From contig NZ_JACIBV010000001.1 in the NCBI RefSeq assembly GCF_014195505.1, forward strand, positions 3,224,001-3,288,000: a stretch of 64,000 nucleotides of DNA. The letters are read 5' to 3'. This DNA comes from Nonomuraea dietziae. Its GTDB lineage: Bacteria > Actinomycetota > Actinomycetes > Streptosporangiales > Streptosporangiaceae. Positions 32,463 through 41,751 of the stretch are shown piece by piece (position 1 is the stretch's first letter; each line of letters begins with the position of its first letter). Position numbers and translations under genes: made by a program. The notes below the pieces were generated by a model that saw only the letters and a list, made by a program, of their open reading frames with translations, was not told the DNA's origin and searched no databases.

Positions 32463-33452
32463 ATGAAGTTGGGGCTGAACCTGGGCTACTGGCAGCGCCA
32501 CGCGGACGATGCGACCGAGGTCGTCCAGACCGCCGAGCGCCTCGGCTACGACTCGGTATGGACGGCCGAGGCCTACGGCAGCGACGCCTTCACCCCTCTC
32601 GCGTGGTACGGCGCGCGCACCAGGCGCATCAAGCTCGGCACCTCCGTCGCGCAGCTGTCGGCGCGCACGCCCGTCGCCACCGCGATGACCGCGATGACGC
32701 TCGACCACCTCACCGGCGGACGGTTACTGCTCGGCGTCGGCGCGTCGGGCCCTCAGGTGGTGGAGGGCTGGTACGGCCAGCCCTTCCCCCGGCCGCTGGC
32801 CAGGACCCGCGAGTACGTCGAGATCATGCGCAAGGTGTGGCGGCGGGAGGAGCCTGTCACCAACGAGGGCCCGCACTACCCTCTGCCGCTGCCCGGCGGA
32901 CTGGGCAAGCCGCTGAAGCTCATCACCCATCCCCTGCGCCCTGACATCCCCGTCTACATCGGCGCCGAGGGCCCCAAGAACGTCGCCATGGCCGCCGAGA
33001 TCGCCCAGGGCTGGCTGCCCCTGTTCACCTTCCCCTCGAAGATCTCCGAGCTGTACGGCGAGTTCCCCGAGGGCTTCGACGTCGCCGCCATGGTCATGGT
33101 CGCGATCACCGACGACGTCAGGAGCGCGCTCGACGGGGTCAAGATGATGCTCAGCCTCTACATCGGCGGCATGGGCGCCAAGTCGCGCAACTTCCACGCC
33201 GACATCGTCGGCAGGATGGGCTACGCCGAGGCCGCCTCCCGCATCCAGGCCCTCTATCTGGCAGGACGCAGGCAGGAGGCCTTCGACGCCATCCCCGACG
33301 AGCTTGCCGACGGCATCTCCCTGGTCGGCCCGCCCGGCAGGATCAAGGAGCGCCTGCAGCTGTGGCGCGACTCGCCCGTGACCAACCTGCTGGTCATGGG
33401 CCCGCGCGACGAACGCTCCCTGACCACCGTCCGCGACCTGGTGCTCGGCTAG
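32463..33452 (+). CDS. LLM-class (F420-dependent-type) oxidoreductase
   Basis: 329-aa luciferase-like (beta/alpha)8 oxidoreductase. Begins MKLGLNLGYW and shows AEAYGSDAFTPLAWYGART, LDHLTGGRLLLGVGASGPQV and RTREYVEIMRKVW, the pattern of F420-using enzymes such as those in the mycobacterial KstR regulon. Strong ribosome-binding site GGAGGTG before ATG 32463. With the KstR-like site upstream, a role in steroid or acyl side-chain oxidation is a reasonable inference. Its TAG stop is shared on the opposite strand with the ABC permease stop (CTAG). Confidence 0.9.
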   Translation: MKLGLNLGYWQRHADDATEVVQTAERLGYDSVWTAEAYGSDAFTPLAWYGARTRRIKLGTSVAQLSARTPVATAMTAMTLDHLTGGRLLLGVGASGPQVVEGWYGQPFPRPLARTREYVEIMRKVWRREEPVTNEGPHYPLPLPGGLGKPLKLITHPLRPDIPVYIGAEGPKNVAMAAEIAQGWLPLFTFPSKISELYGEFPEGFDVAAMVMVAITDDVRSALDGVKMMLSLYIGGMGAKSRNFHADIVGRMGYAEAASRIQALYLAGRRQEAFDAIPDELADGISLVGPPGRIKERLQLWRDSPVTNLLVMGPRDERSLTTVRDLVLG

Positions 33453-35374
33453 TCAGGACGGGGAGCGGGGTCGTCGGTGACCGCGCGCAGCAGCGGACGG
33501 CTCAGCGCGCCGGCGCCGACCACGCCGGCGAACCCGACCACGACGCACACCGCCAGCATGATCGCCCCCGAGACGTTCGGCGACGTCATCATGAAGGGCG
33601 AGGCGCAGAACACCCCGACCGCGATCGAGCCGCCGCCCATCACGACGAGCGGGATCAGCGTCTCCGACCTGCGCGCCCTGTCCAGCACCTCCAGCGGGGT
33701 GCCCGCCAGTCGCAGCAGCGCGTAGGTCTGGCGGCGGTCCAGTACCGAGGAGGCGGCGGTGATGCCCGAGCTGGCGATCGCCACCAGGAACGACACCGAC
33801 AGCACGACGATCGTGCCGGTGGCGATGTCGTCGAGCAGCTGCCCCGTGAAGCGCTGGTCGTCGGCCTCGCTGGTGGCCGAGCGCCCGGGGACCAGCCCGT
33901 CGAGCGCCGTGCGCGCCCTGTCGAGGTCGGCCGTGCGCACGTCGGTGACGACCAGGTTCTTCTCGGTCTTCACCGTGGCCTTCACGCCCGCCTTCGCGAG
34001 CCGCTCCCGCGCCTGGTCCGCCACGGCCGCGGTGTTCGGCGCGGTGAGCCTGAGCTGCTCGCTCGCGACGTGCCCCGCCAGAGCGTCGCCAGGGCTGAGC
34101 AGCCCGAGGAAGCCCGCGACGAACCCCGTCAGCGCCACACCGCTGACCGTCCGCCACGCCGAGCGGGGGTCGTCCATCAGCCTGCGCCCCGCCAGCAGCT
34201 TGGCCGGCCTCTTGGCGCGCTTGGCGGTGATCCTGCCGATGAGGCCGACCGCCCAGGGGCCGACCAGGTTGATACAGAGGAAGGCCAGGCCGAGCACCAC
34301 CGCGACCACGCCGACGCTCGCACTCGTGCCGAGCATGGGGACCACGGCCAGCACCGCGAGCAGCGCGACCAGCCTGACGGCGCGCATGCCGGGCGGCGTC
34401 TCCCTCTTGGCCACGCCGAGGGGGCTGACCACGACCCTGCGCAGTCCCACGACCGCCGACAGCCCCACCAGCACGGGCACGGCCACCAGGACGCCGAGCA
34501 CGACGAGCGGACCGGGCAGCAGGTCGCTGGCGAACCAGGGGCCTCCGCCGATCCTGATCCTGGTGAGCAGGGGGACCGCCAGGCCGTACAGCACGGTGCC
34601 GAGGACCGCCCCCGCGAACGCGACGATCATCGCCTCGGCCACGGTCATCCTGACCACCTGGCCAGGCGTGGCGCCGACCAGTCTGAGCGCGGCCAGTCGC
34701 TGGTCGCGGCGGGCCACGGTGAGCCGCGCCGCGGCCCCGCCGAAGACCAGCAGCGGCACCACCATGAGCACGCTGGCGATCAGGGCCAGGATCCGGTACC
34801 CCTCGGCGTCCTCGCTCGGGACGCCCGCCAGGGAGTCGACCTTGGTGGGCGAGATGTCGCCGCGCAGGGAGTCGCCGCGCGAGACGGTCATCGCCGGGGC
34901 GTCGCGCTCGTGACCCACGACCGCGACCAGCTCCTCGGGGTGGACGAGCGCGGCCTCGCCCAGCACGCCTGTGACATCGGAGAAGCGTCCGGCGAGCTGG
35001 TCTCCTGGCAGCTTCCTGGCCAGCTCGGCCAGGGCGGGTGAGAGCCAGGTCTCCCCCGGCGCGGGAAAGCGCGCCATTCCTGGTGGCGGCTGCGCCTTCG
35101 GGCCGAGCGAGGCCAGGTCGACGACGGTGATCTGCCTGTCCCCCACGTAGTCGATGCGCCCGGCCTCGATCGCGACCGGCTGCCCCGTGGCCTGGACCGG
35201 ATTGCGCCAGGCTCCCCTGTCGGCGCGTCCTGAGAAGGCGACGTTGGCCGAGACCGCGAAGAGCAGCAGCCCCGTGGAGATCACCACCGCGCCCAGCGTG
35301 AGCCAGGTGCTCAGCATGCCCCTGCGTCCGCCGCCCCTGAGCAGGCGCCAGGTGAGGCTCATGAGCGTGCTCAC
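33449..35374 (-). CDS. ABC transporter permease, FtsX/MacB type
   Basis: 641-aa integral membrane permease with two FtsX-like domains. About ten hydrophobic segments are visible: one N-terminal (LTLGAVVISTGLLLFAVSAN), a large extracytoplasmic loop, then clusters around LALIASVLMVVPLLVFGG, LVVLGVLVAVPVLVGLSAVV, LVALLAVLAVVPMLG and C-terminal IMLAVCVVVGFAGVVGAG. Probably exports a lipid, peptide or drug, or transmits a signal. GTG 35374 overlaps the ATPase stop (GTGA). Convergent with the LLM gene at shared stop codons. Confidence 0.9.
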   Translation of the reverse strand: MSTLMSLTWRLLRGGGRRGMLSTWLTLGAVVISTGLLLFAVSANVAFSGRADRGAWRNPVQATGQPVAIEAGRIDYVGDRQITVVDLASLGPKAQPPPGMARFPAPGETWLSPALAELARKLPGDQLAGRFSDVTGVLGEAALVHPEELVAVVGHERDAPAMTVSRGDSLRGDISPTKVDSLAGVPSEDAEGYRILALIASVLMVVPLLVFGGAAARLTVARRDQRLAALRLVGATPGQVVRMTVAEAMIVAFAGAVLGTVLYGLAVPLLTRIRIGGGPWFASDLLPGPLVVLGVLVAVPVLVGLSAVVGLRRVVVSPLGVAKRETPPGMRAVRLVALLAVLAVVPMLGTSASVGVVAVVLGLAFLCINLVGPWAVGLIGRITAKRAKRPAKLLAGRRLMDDPRSAWRTVSGVALTGFVAGFLGLLSPGDALAGHVASEQLRLTAPNTAAVADQARERLAKAGVKATVKTEKNLVVTDVRTADLDRARTALDGLVPGRSATSEADDQRFTGQLLDDIATGTIVVLSVSFLVAIASSGITAASSVLDRRQTYALLRLAGTPLEVLDRARRSETLIPLVVMGGGSIAVGVFCASPFMMTSPNVSGAIMLAVCVVVGFAGVVGAGALSRPLLRAVTDDPAPRPD

Positions 35375-36048
35375 TGGCTCACCGCGCTGTGCAGCAGGTT
35401 GCCGTCGCGGACCTCGACCGTGCGGTCGCACCACCCGGCCACACCGGGGTCGTGGGTGACCACGATGAGCGAGGCGCCGTTGTGCTTGGTCGCCTCCACC
35501 AGCAGGCGCATCGTCTCGTGGCCGGTGCTCTGGTCGAGCGCGCCCGTCGGCTCGTCGGCGAAGACCACGGCGGGCTTGGTCACCAGCGCCCTGGCGATCG
35601 CCACCCGCTGCGCCTGGCCGCCCGACAGCTCACCTGGCCTGCGCCCCTCCATGCCGCCCAGGCCCAGCGGGACGAACCACTGCCTGGCCTGCCGTACGGC
35701 GTCGGGCCTCGAGACGTTGCCGAGCATGAGGGGCAGCGCCACGTTCTCCTCCGCGGGCAGCTCGGGCAGCAGCTGGCCGAACTGGAAGACGAAGCCGAAC
35801 CTGGTCCTGCGCAGCGCGCTGCGCTCGCGCTCCTTCATCGAGTCGATGCGCCGGCCGAGCAGGTGCACCTCCCCCGCGTCCGGCTTCATGATCCCGGCCA
35901 GGCAGTGCAGCAGCGTGGACTTGCCCGAACCGCTCGGGCCCATGATCGCCACCGCCTCCCCCGCCCTGATGGAGATGTCCACACCGTTCAGTGCCACCGT
36001 CTGGCCGAAGCTCTTGGCCAGGCCGTGTCCCGCGAGTACGTCGTTCAT
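35371..36048 (-). CDS. ABC transporter ATP-binding protein, LolD/MacB type
   Basis: 225-aa ATPase powering the FtsX-type permease immediately downstream. Walker A GPSGSGKST, Q-loop FVFQFGQLLPEL, signature [15 protein letters not shown], Walker B VVFADEPTGALDQ, switch His in VVTHDPGV. ATG 36048; the in-frame extension to 36075 is less likely. Divergent from a NarL-type response regulator 98 bp away, which may control the pair. Confidence 0.93.
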   Translation of the reverse strand: MNDVLAGHGLAKSFGQTVALNGVDISIRAGEAVAIMGPSGSGKSTLLHCLAGIMKPDAGEVHLLGRRIDSMKERERSALRRTRFGFVFQFGQLLPELPAEENVALPLMLGNVSRPDAVRQARQWFVPLGLGGMEGRRPGELSGGQAQRVAIARALVTKPAVVFADEPTGALDQSTGHETMRLLVEATKHNGASLIVVTHDPGVAGWCDRTVEVRDGNLLHSAVSQ

Positions 36049-36146
36049 GGGAACGACCTTGTCGCGCGGGGCCATGGGGCCGGATCGGCCGTGCGTCCGA
36101 TGGGCATCGGCCGATCGGACGATCTCCCGTGATTAGGCTTACCGCT

Positions 36147-36797
36147 GTGACGATTCGTGTGCTCATCGCCGACGACCAGGAACTGGTGCGGACGGGCTTC
36201 CAGATGATTCTCGACGCCCAGCCCGACATGGAGGTGGTCGCCGCCGTGGCCGACGGGGCCGACGCGGTGGAGGCGGCCAGGCGGCTGCGCCCCGACGTGT
36301 GCCTGCTCGACATCAGGATGCCCAAGCTCGACGGGCTGGAGGTGACCAGGATCCTGGCGGGTCCAGGCGTCGAGAACCCCATGCGCGTGGTGATCGTCAC
36401 GACCTTCGACCTGGACGAGTACGTCTACGGCGCGCTGCGGTCCGGCGCCACCGGCTTCCTGCTCAAGGACAGCGGCCCGACCCTGCTGCTGGAGGCCATC
36501 AGGGCCGCGGCCGCCGGTGACGCGCTGGTCTCCCCCTCGGTGACCGTACGGCTGCTGCAGCACCTGGCCCAGCCCGCCGCCGGCACCGTCAGGCCGTTGA
36601 AGGACCCGCTGACCGAGCGGGAGCTCGACGTCGCGCGCCTGGTCGCCAGGGGCAGAACCAACCAGGAGGTGGCAGCTGAGCTCTTTGTCTCCCTTTCCAC
36701 CGTCAAGACCCATATCGGCAGCATCATGGCCAAACTCGGGGCGAGGAATCGGGTGGAAATCGCAGCATGGGCGTGGGAGTCCGGCGTGGTGAGCTGA
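36147..36797 (+). CDS. NarL/FixJ-family response regulator
   Basis: 216-aa two-component regulator. The receiver domain has acidic pocket IADDQ, phospho-acceptor Asp55 in CLLDIRMPKLDG, the Thr switch VTTFDLDEYV and Lys in FLLKDSGP. The output domain is a LuxR-type HTH, LTERELDVARLVARGRTNQE followed by LFVSLSTVKTHIGSIMAKLG. No sensor kinase gene is adjacent, so it is an orphan here. GTG 36147 (VTIRVLIADD); the transcript may be leaderless or nearly so. Divergent from the FtsX-type ABC genes, a frequent pairing. Confidence 0.92.
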   Translation: MTIRVLIADDQELVRTGFQMILDAQPDMEVVAAVADGADAVEAARRLRPDVCLLDIRMPKLDGLEVTRILAGPGVENPMRVVIVTTFDLDEYVYGALRSGATGFLLKDSGPTLLLEAIRAAAAGDALVSPSVTVRLLQHLAQPAAGTVRPLKDPLTERELDVARLVARGRTNQEVAAELFVSLSTVKTHIGSIMAKLGARNRVEIAAWAWESGVVS

Positions 36798-36863
36798 TTA
36801 ACGGAGGGCCAGGCGGGATACATGTGAATCAGAACCTCAGCGCATGCCCGGGGGGAGAGATTC

Positions 36864-37505
36864 GTGCGCCTTACCCCTTCCGTAGCGAAACGGTCGGCTT
36901 CGACCGTTTACCTGGCTCTCGCGGCGCAGCTCGCCGCGATGACGGCCCTGGTGGCGTTCGAGGAGATACGCGGCAGGCGCCTGGCCGCCGAGATCGTCAC
37001 CATGGGCGGCGACCCGCGCGCCCCCGGCGCGGAGGCCGTGGTCGGCGCGGTCACCCTGTTCGCCGTGCTGATGCTGGCCGCCGTGACCACCACGTTCGCG
37101 GCGGGCGCCGCCTACCTGACCTGGCTGGTCAGGGCGCGCCGCGCCAACAAGGCCGCCAACCCCTCCGGGCCCGTGCTGGCGGCCTGGCTGCTGCCAGGGA
37201 TCAACCTGATCGCTCCCGTCATGCTGGTGGACGAGGTGTGGAGAGGCGCCCGCCCGCCGTTCGACCGCAGGGGCCGCTGGCTCGCGCTGGTCGGCGCGTG
37301 GTGGCTGAGCTGGCTGACGGCGGTGGCGCTGGTCGCGATCCGGCTGCCGCTGCGCGACTCGACGGGCGACCTGACGGGGCTGAGCGGGCTCGAACTGGGC
37401 GCGGCCGCGGTGGCGGCCCTGCTGTGCGCCTGCACGGTCCGCGAGATCACCCGCATCCAGACCGCCCCCGCCCGCCTGCCCCGCCTCACCCCCGCCATCC
37501 CCTGA
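36864..37505 (+). CDS. DUF4328-type membrane protein
   Basis: 213-aa membrane protein with four hydrophobic segments: LALAAQLAAMTALVAF, VTLFAVLMLAAVTTTFAAGA, WLALVGAWWLSWLTAVALVA and LGAAAVAALLCACTV. The middle carries the DUF4328 signature: WLVRARRANKAAN, AAWLLPGINLIAPVMLVDEV, W. Function unknown. GTG 36864 with GGGGGGAGAG upstream. Its stop codon lies in a perfect palindrome shared with the convergent dnaE2 stop. Confidence 0.82.
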   Translation: MRLTPSVAKRSASTVYLALAAQLAAMTALVAFEEIRGRRLAAEIVTMGGDPRAPGAEAVVGAVTLFAVLMLAAVTTTFAAGAAYLTWLVRARRANKAANPSGPVLAAWLLPGINLIAPVMLVDEVWRGARPPFDRRGRWLALVGAWWLSWLTAVALVAIRLPLRDSTGDLTGLSGLELGAAAVAALLCACTVREITRIQTAPARLPRLTPAIP

Positions 37506-37516
37506 CCCGGGTCAGG
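37501..37516. terminator. Perfect palindrome containing both convergent stop codons
   Basis: CCTGACCCGGGTCAGG is a perfect 16-bp palindrome. TGA of the DUF4328 gene (37503-37505) and the complementary TCA of dnaE2 (37512-37514) fall at symmetric positions. It may serve as a bidirectional terminator; the 8-bp stem with almost no loop is atypical. Confidence 0.4.
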
Positions 37517-40500
37517 CGGCTTGGGTGGGGCCTGAGCTGCCCTGGCTGGCGTGCCAGAGCCTGCGGGGCGGGGTGACGACGCCAGGCGTGGGGCCGATGT
37601 CGGAGTAGGGGGAGATACGGAAGCCGTTGGCGTACTCGATGCGACGGCCGCCCACCCCCTCCGTCTGCGGCTCACGGCGCTCGAGCAGGGCGAGGACCGC
37701 TTCCAGGCCGTCCTTGCGCCAGGCGGCGTCGAGGTCCACGAGGTTCCAGCAGTCGACGGCGCGCATGGAGACCGCGCGGGTGCCGGTGCGGCGGATCACC
37801 CCTCTGGCCACCATCAGCCACGATCCGAACACCGTCGAGGCGCACCTGCCCTGCACCGACTCGAAGAAGGTCAGGTCGACGGGGCCGGTGGAGTCGTCGA
37901 GGGTGGTGAAGATGACGCGCTGCCCGGAGCGGACCGCCGGGGTCTGGGTGGCCACCTTGACGCCCGCCACCAGCACCTCCGCGCCGTTGCGCTGGGCCAG
38001 GAGATCTCTGGAACGCACCACTCCGATGGCGTCGAGCAGGTCGTCGTGGAAGCTCATGACGTGGCGGCTGACGTCGATGCCGAGGATCTCCAGCTCCGCC
38101 TCGACCATCTCGGTCTCGGTCATCTCGGGCAGCTCGCCGGGCTCGATCCGCTCGGCGAATCCCAGGGGCAGCTGCACGGCCGGCTGCTCGTCCACCGGCG
38201 CCCGCGAGCCGGGGTGGCGCTCTCCCGTGTAGCCCTTGCGGGCGCGGGATCCCGCCTTGACGCCCGAGGCCGAGGCCCGTTCGAGCACGCCGACCTGGGC
38301 GACCAGGTCGCGCCTGGTCAGCTCCCCCTCACGCCAGCGGGGTCCTCCCGGACGCAGCGAGTGGAGCGCGTCGAACCCGCCCACCTGGACCAGCCGTTCG
38401 ATGATCGGACGGGACGGCCTGGCGCGATCCCAGAAGTCGGCCAGCGAGGTGTAGGGCTGTCCCGCCACCATCCGGTCCACCTCCGCCTCGCTCACCCCCT
38501 TCACCGCGGAGAACGGCACGCGCAGGCCGTACCCCCTGCCGAGATCCTCCGCCCTGAAGTCGCGCACCCGCCGCCGGTAGCCGTTCTCCTCGCCCGGAGA
38601 GTCCGGAGAGTCCGAAGAGGAAGGCGGCCCGAGGGAGGAGGGGCGCACGCTGAGGCGCAGCGGCGCGGGGCCGACGCGCTCCACGGTCCAGTGCCTGGAG
38701 GACCTGTTCACGTCCAGGGGAAGGATGGTGACCCCGCACTGCCGGGCCTCGTCGATGATCACCCGCTGCGGGTACATGCCGGGCTCATGGGTGAGCACCC
38801 CCGCGAAGAAGGCGGCCGCGTGGTGCCGTTTGAGCCAGGCCGACTGGTAGGTGGGCAGCGCGAACGCCGCCGCGTGCGCCTTGCAGAAGCCGAACGCCCC
38901 GAAGGCGTCCAGGACCTCCCACGCCCGCGTGACCGTCGCCCGGTCATAGACCGGGCGCACGTTGGCGAAGAACCACTCCCTCGCGACCTCGCGCCCTGCG
39001 GGATCGCCAAGGCTGCGCCGTACCTTCTCCGCCTCGGACAGCCCCGCCTCCGTCATGATGTCGATGATCTTCAGGACCTGCTCGTGGAAGACGACCACCC
39101 CGTTGGTCTCGGTGAGGGCGGCGCGCAGGCTCGGGTGCGGGTAGGAGACGGCCCGCCAGCCGTGCCTGGACTCCAGGTACGGCGTGACCATGTCGGAGTT
39201 GACGGGTCCGGGCCTGAACAGCGAGATGTCGACGATCAGGTCGTCCATCGTGCGGGGCTCGAGCTTGGCGACCAGCTCGCGCTGGCCCGGCGACTCGATC
39301 TGGAAGCACCCGAGCGTACGACTGGCGCAGATCATGTCGTAGGTGTCGTCGTCGTCCTGGGCCACGGCGTCGAGTTCGACGTCGACGTCGTCGACCCGCT
39401 TGATCTCGGTCAGCGTGTAGGCCATCGCCGACTGCATGCGCACGCCGAGCACGTCGAGCTTGAGCAGCCCCGCCTCCTCGACGTCGTCCTTGTCGAACTG
39501 CGACATGGGGAAGTCGAGCGCGCTGCGCTCCACGGGGGTGCGGTCGCGCAGACCCGAGTTGCCGACCAGCACCCCGCACGGGTGCAGCGCGATGTGCCTG
39601 GGCAGCCCGTCGAGCTTCTCGGCCAGCTGGAACACCCTGCCGAGCCCCGCCTCGTCGAGCCTGCTCTCGCGCAGCTCGGGCAGGTCCTTCAGCGAGGCGG
39701 TGATCTGGCGGGCGCGGATGTGCGGGAAGGCCTTGGCGATCGCGTCGACCTCGTGGGGCGGCAGGCCCATCGCGCCGCCCACGTCGCGCAGGGCGCTGCG
39801 GGCGCGGTAGGTCTCCATCATGGACACGCAGGCCACGCGCGCCTCGCCGTACATGTCGTAGATCGCCTTGTAGCAGTCGAGGCGGCGGGCTGATTCGACG
39901 TCGATGTCGATGTCGGGCAGGCCGATGCGGCCCTCGGACAGGAAGCGCTCCATGAGCAGGCCGTGGTGGAGCGGGTTCACCTCGCCGATGCCGATGAGGT
40001 AGTTGACCAGGCTGCCGGCGCCCGAGCCGCGGATGGCGCAGCGGATGCCCATGTGCCGGATCTTGTCGGTGATGCCGACGACGGCCATGAAGTATCCGGA
40101 CAGCTGCTTCTTCTCGATGATGTTCAGCTCGGACTCGAGCCGCTCGCGGGCGTTCCTGTCGCCGCGCAGGCCCCTGTCGTCGAGGCCGTCCTCGCAGCGG
40201 TGGCGCAGCAGCGGCACGGGGTCGCGGCCGATCTCGGGCAGGTGCAGGCCGGGCGGGTCGTTGCGGAGGGCGAGCAGGTCCTTCGGCTCGATCACACACG
40301 CCTCGGCGAGGGCGCGCGTGGTGTGCAGCAGCCTGTTGACCCTCACCTGGTCACCGCCGCAGACCTTGTGGGCGACCCTGCGCATCTCGTCGGTGCTCTT
40401 GAGATAGGCATGGGAGGTGGTCCTGTCGAGGTGCCTGGGGTGCAGAGGGACCAGTTGCCGGGCGGCGTCGAGCACGTCGCCGGTCTGGTGGTCGGCGGGG

Positions 40501-41420
40501 TCGAGGTACCTGGCGGCGTTGGTGAGGACGGCGGGCACGCCGGACTCCTCGGCGAGGGCGAGCATGCGGACGGCGGTGGTGGCGTCGCGGTAGCCGTACT
40601 GGTCGACCAGTTCGATGACGACGCCGCGCACGTCGGAGCGCCAGAGGTTCAGCAGTGTCCTGGCGTGCTCGTCACGTCTGGCCGCCACCGCGCGGCCGAC
40701 GTCGGACCTCGGGCCGAGCAGCACGACGAGCCCGTCGTCGGGGCCGAACCCGCTCTCGGATCCTCGCAAGCCCCGGGGGCGTGCGGGGTCGCGTGAGAGG
40801 GAGGCGCCTGGCGCGGGGGCCGGGCCCTGGTGACCGAAGGAGCTCGGGCCGGAGGAGCCCGCGGCCCATTCGGCGACCAGGTCGCGGGTGAGCGCGGGCT
40901 CTCCCCTGACGCCCGCGTAGTGGGCGGCGGTGACCAGGCGGCACAGCCGGGACCAGCCGCCGGAGCGGGCCAGCACGGTGACCCTGTCCTCGGCGTCGGG
41001 ACCGGTCCGCGGGCGCGCCTCCCGCGGACCGGAAGCACCGAGGGCGCCGGAAGCCCGGGGAGCGCCCGCCAGGGAAGCGCCGGAGGCGGGAGCCGACCGG
41101 TTGGAGCCTGGGGCGGCCGAGCGCGAGCGCTGCGAGGCGGGCCTGGTGGAGCCGGAGAGCGGGCCGTGGTCCTCCTCCGAGGCGGCGGGCACGGCGCCCG
41201 CGAAGGGCGCGAGCGCGAAATCCACGCCGAACACCGGCGAGATCCTCGCGTCCGCGCACGCCTGGGCGTGCTTGAGCGCCCCGTAGAGCCCGTCGCGGTC
41301 GGTCAGCGCGAGGATGTCCATCCCGTGCTCGGCCGCCCGCCGGGCCAGGGCATGGGGGAAGGCGGTGCCGTAGCGCATCGAGTAGGCGGAGCTCACGTGC
41401 AGGTGAGGGAAGGAGGTCAT
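37512..41420 (-). CDS. dnaE2: Error-prone DNA polymerase III alpha subunit DnaE2 (ImuC)
   Basis: 1302-aa translesion polymerase acting in SOS mutagenesis, longer than the usual ~1050-1100 aa. N-terminal PHP domain (HLHVSSAYSMRYGTAFPHAL, ILALTDRDGLYGALKHA), catalytic palm with the metal-binding PDIDIDVES near residue 500, FVQ-like GCFQIESPGQRELV, LFRPGPVNSDMV, and helix-hairpin-helix/OB region VKGVSEAEVDRMV and VMSFHDDLL. Three low-complexity insertions (Ser/Ala/Gly/Arg-rich, after about residues 85 and 190 and near 930-955) account for the extra length. ATG 41420 shares one base with the stop of the upstream DUF6504 gene. A LexA-type site precedes the operon; no imuB is adjacent. Confidence 0.96.
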   Translation of the reverse strand: MTSFPHLHVSSAYSMRYGTAFPHALARRAAEHGMDILALTDRDGLYGALKHAQACADARISPVFGVDFALAPFAGAVPAASEEDHGPLSGSTRPASQRSRSAAPGSNRSAPASGASLAGAPRASGALGASGPREARPRTGPDAEDRVTVLARSGGWSRLCRLVTAAHYAGVRGEPALTRDLVAEWAAGSSGPSSFGHQGPAPAPGASLSRDPARPRGLRGSESGFGPDDGLVVLLGPRSDVGRAVAARRDEHARTLLNLWRSDVRGVVIELVDQYGYRDATTAVRMLALAEESGVPAVLTNAARYLDPADHQTGDVLDAARQLVPLHPRHLDRTTSHAYLKSTDEMRRVAHKVCGGDQVRVNRLLHTTRALAEACVIEPKDLLALRNDPPGLHLPEIGRDPVPLLRHRCEDGLDDRGLRGDRNARERLESELNIIEKKQLSGYFMAVVGITDKIRHMGIRCAIRGSGAGSLVNYLIGIGEVNPLHHGLLMERFLSEGRIGLPDIDIDVESARRLDCYKAIYDMYGEARVACVSMMETYRARSALRDVGGAMGLPPHEVDAIAKAFPHIRARQITASLKDLPELRESRLDEAGLGRVFQLAEKLDGLPRHIALHPCGVLVGNSGLRDRTPVERSALDFPMSQFDKDDVEEAGLLKLDVLGVRMQSAMAYTLTEIKRVDDVDVELDAVAQDDDDTYDMICASRTLGCFQIESPGQRELVAKLEPRTMDDLIVDISLFRPGPVNSDMVTPYLESRHGWRAVSYPHPSLRAALTETNGVVVFHEQVLKIIDIMTEAGLSEAEKVRRSLGDPAGREVAREWFFANVRPVYDRATVTRAWEVLDAFGAFGFCKAHAAAFALPTYQSAWLKRHHAAAFFAGVLTHEPGMYPQRVIIDEARQCGVTILPLDVNRSSRHWTVERVGPAPLRLSVRPSSLGPPSSSDSPDSPGEENGYRRRVRDFRAEDLGRGYGLRVPFSAVKGVSEAEVDRMVAGQPYTSLADFWDRARPSRPIIERLVQVGGFDALHSLRPGGPRWREGELTRRDLVAQVGVLERASASGVKAGSRARKGYTGERHPGSRAPVDEQPAVQLPLGFAERIEPGELPEMTETEMVEAELEILGIDVSRHVMSFHDDLLDAIGVVRSRDLLAQRNGAEVLVAGVKVATQTPAVRSGQRVIFTTLDDSTGPVDLTFFESVQGRCASTVFGSWLMVARGVIRRTGTRAVSMRAVDCWNLVDLDAAWRKDGLEAVLALLERREPQTEGVGGRRIEYANGFRISPYSDIGPTPGVVTPPRRLWHASQGSSGPTQAA

Positions 41421-41686
41421 CAGTCCCACGCCCTCAGCAGCAGCCAGCCCTCGCTGGCGGTGTCGAAGCGCAGCTCGTAGGAGCCGAGATCACGCCCGGG
41501 GCTGGCCTCGACGCGCCAGAACTGGCGCTCGCCGGGATCGCCCTCGCGGGTCTTCCACCATTCGCGGGCCACCACCCACTGGTCGAGGACGCGGCGGACG
41601 AGGTAGAGCCGGTCGCGCCAGACGAACTGGGTCGGCTGGCCCTCTCGGGTCCACACCTCTATGGGATCGCCGTAGAGTCTGCTCAA
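41420..41686 (-). CDS. DUF6504-type small protein linked to dnaE2
   Basis: 88-aa protein, Trp-rich beta fold: SRLYGDPIEVWTREGQPTQF, VWRDRLYLVRRVLDQWVV, AREWWKTREGDPGERQFWRV, SYELRFDTASEGWLLLRAWD. Short genes of this family commonly sit between imuB and dnaE2 in actinobacteria; function unknown, possibly a mutasome accessory. The stop overlaps the dnaE2 ATG by one base (TGATG). SOS-type box about 66 bp upstream. Confidence 0.85.
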   Translation of the reverse strand: MSRLYGDPIEVWTREGQPTQFVWRDRLYLVRRVLDQWVVAREWWKTREGDPGERQFWRVEASPGRDLGSYELRFDTASEGWLLLRAWD

Positions 41687-41751
41687 GACGCTTCTTCTCC
41701 CCGTGGCTCTGGGTCTGTTGCTGAGCCACCCGGGGGAAGTCGGGTGTTACT

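Noticed and set aside
33362..35041. Long plus-strand frame opposite the FtsX-type permease
   Set aside because: His/Arg/Asp-rich composition typical of antisense frames at high GC; the minus strand has clear membrane segments.
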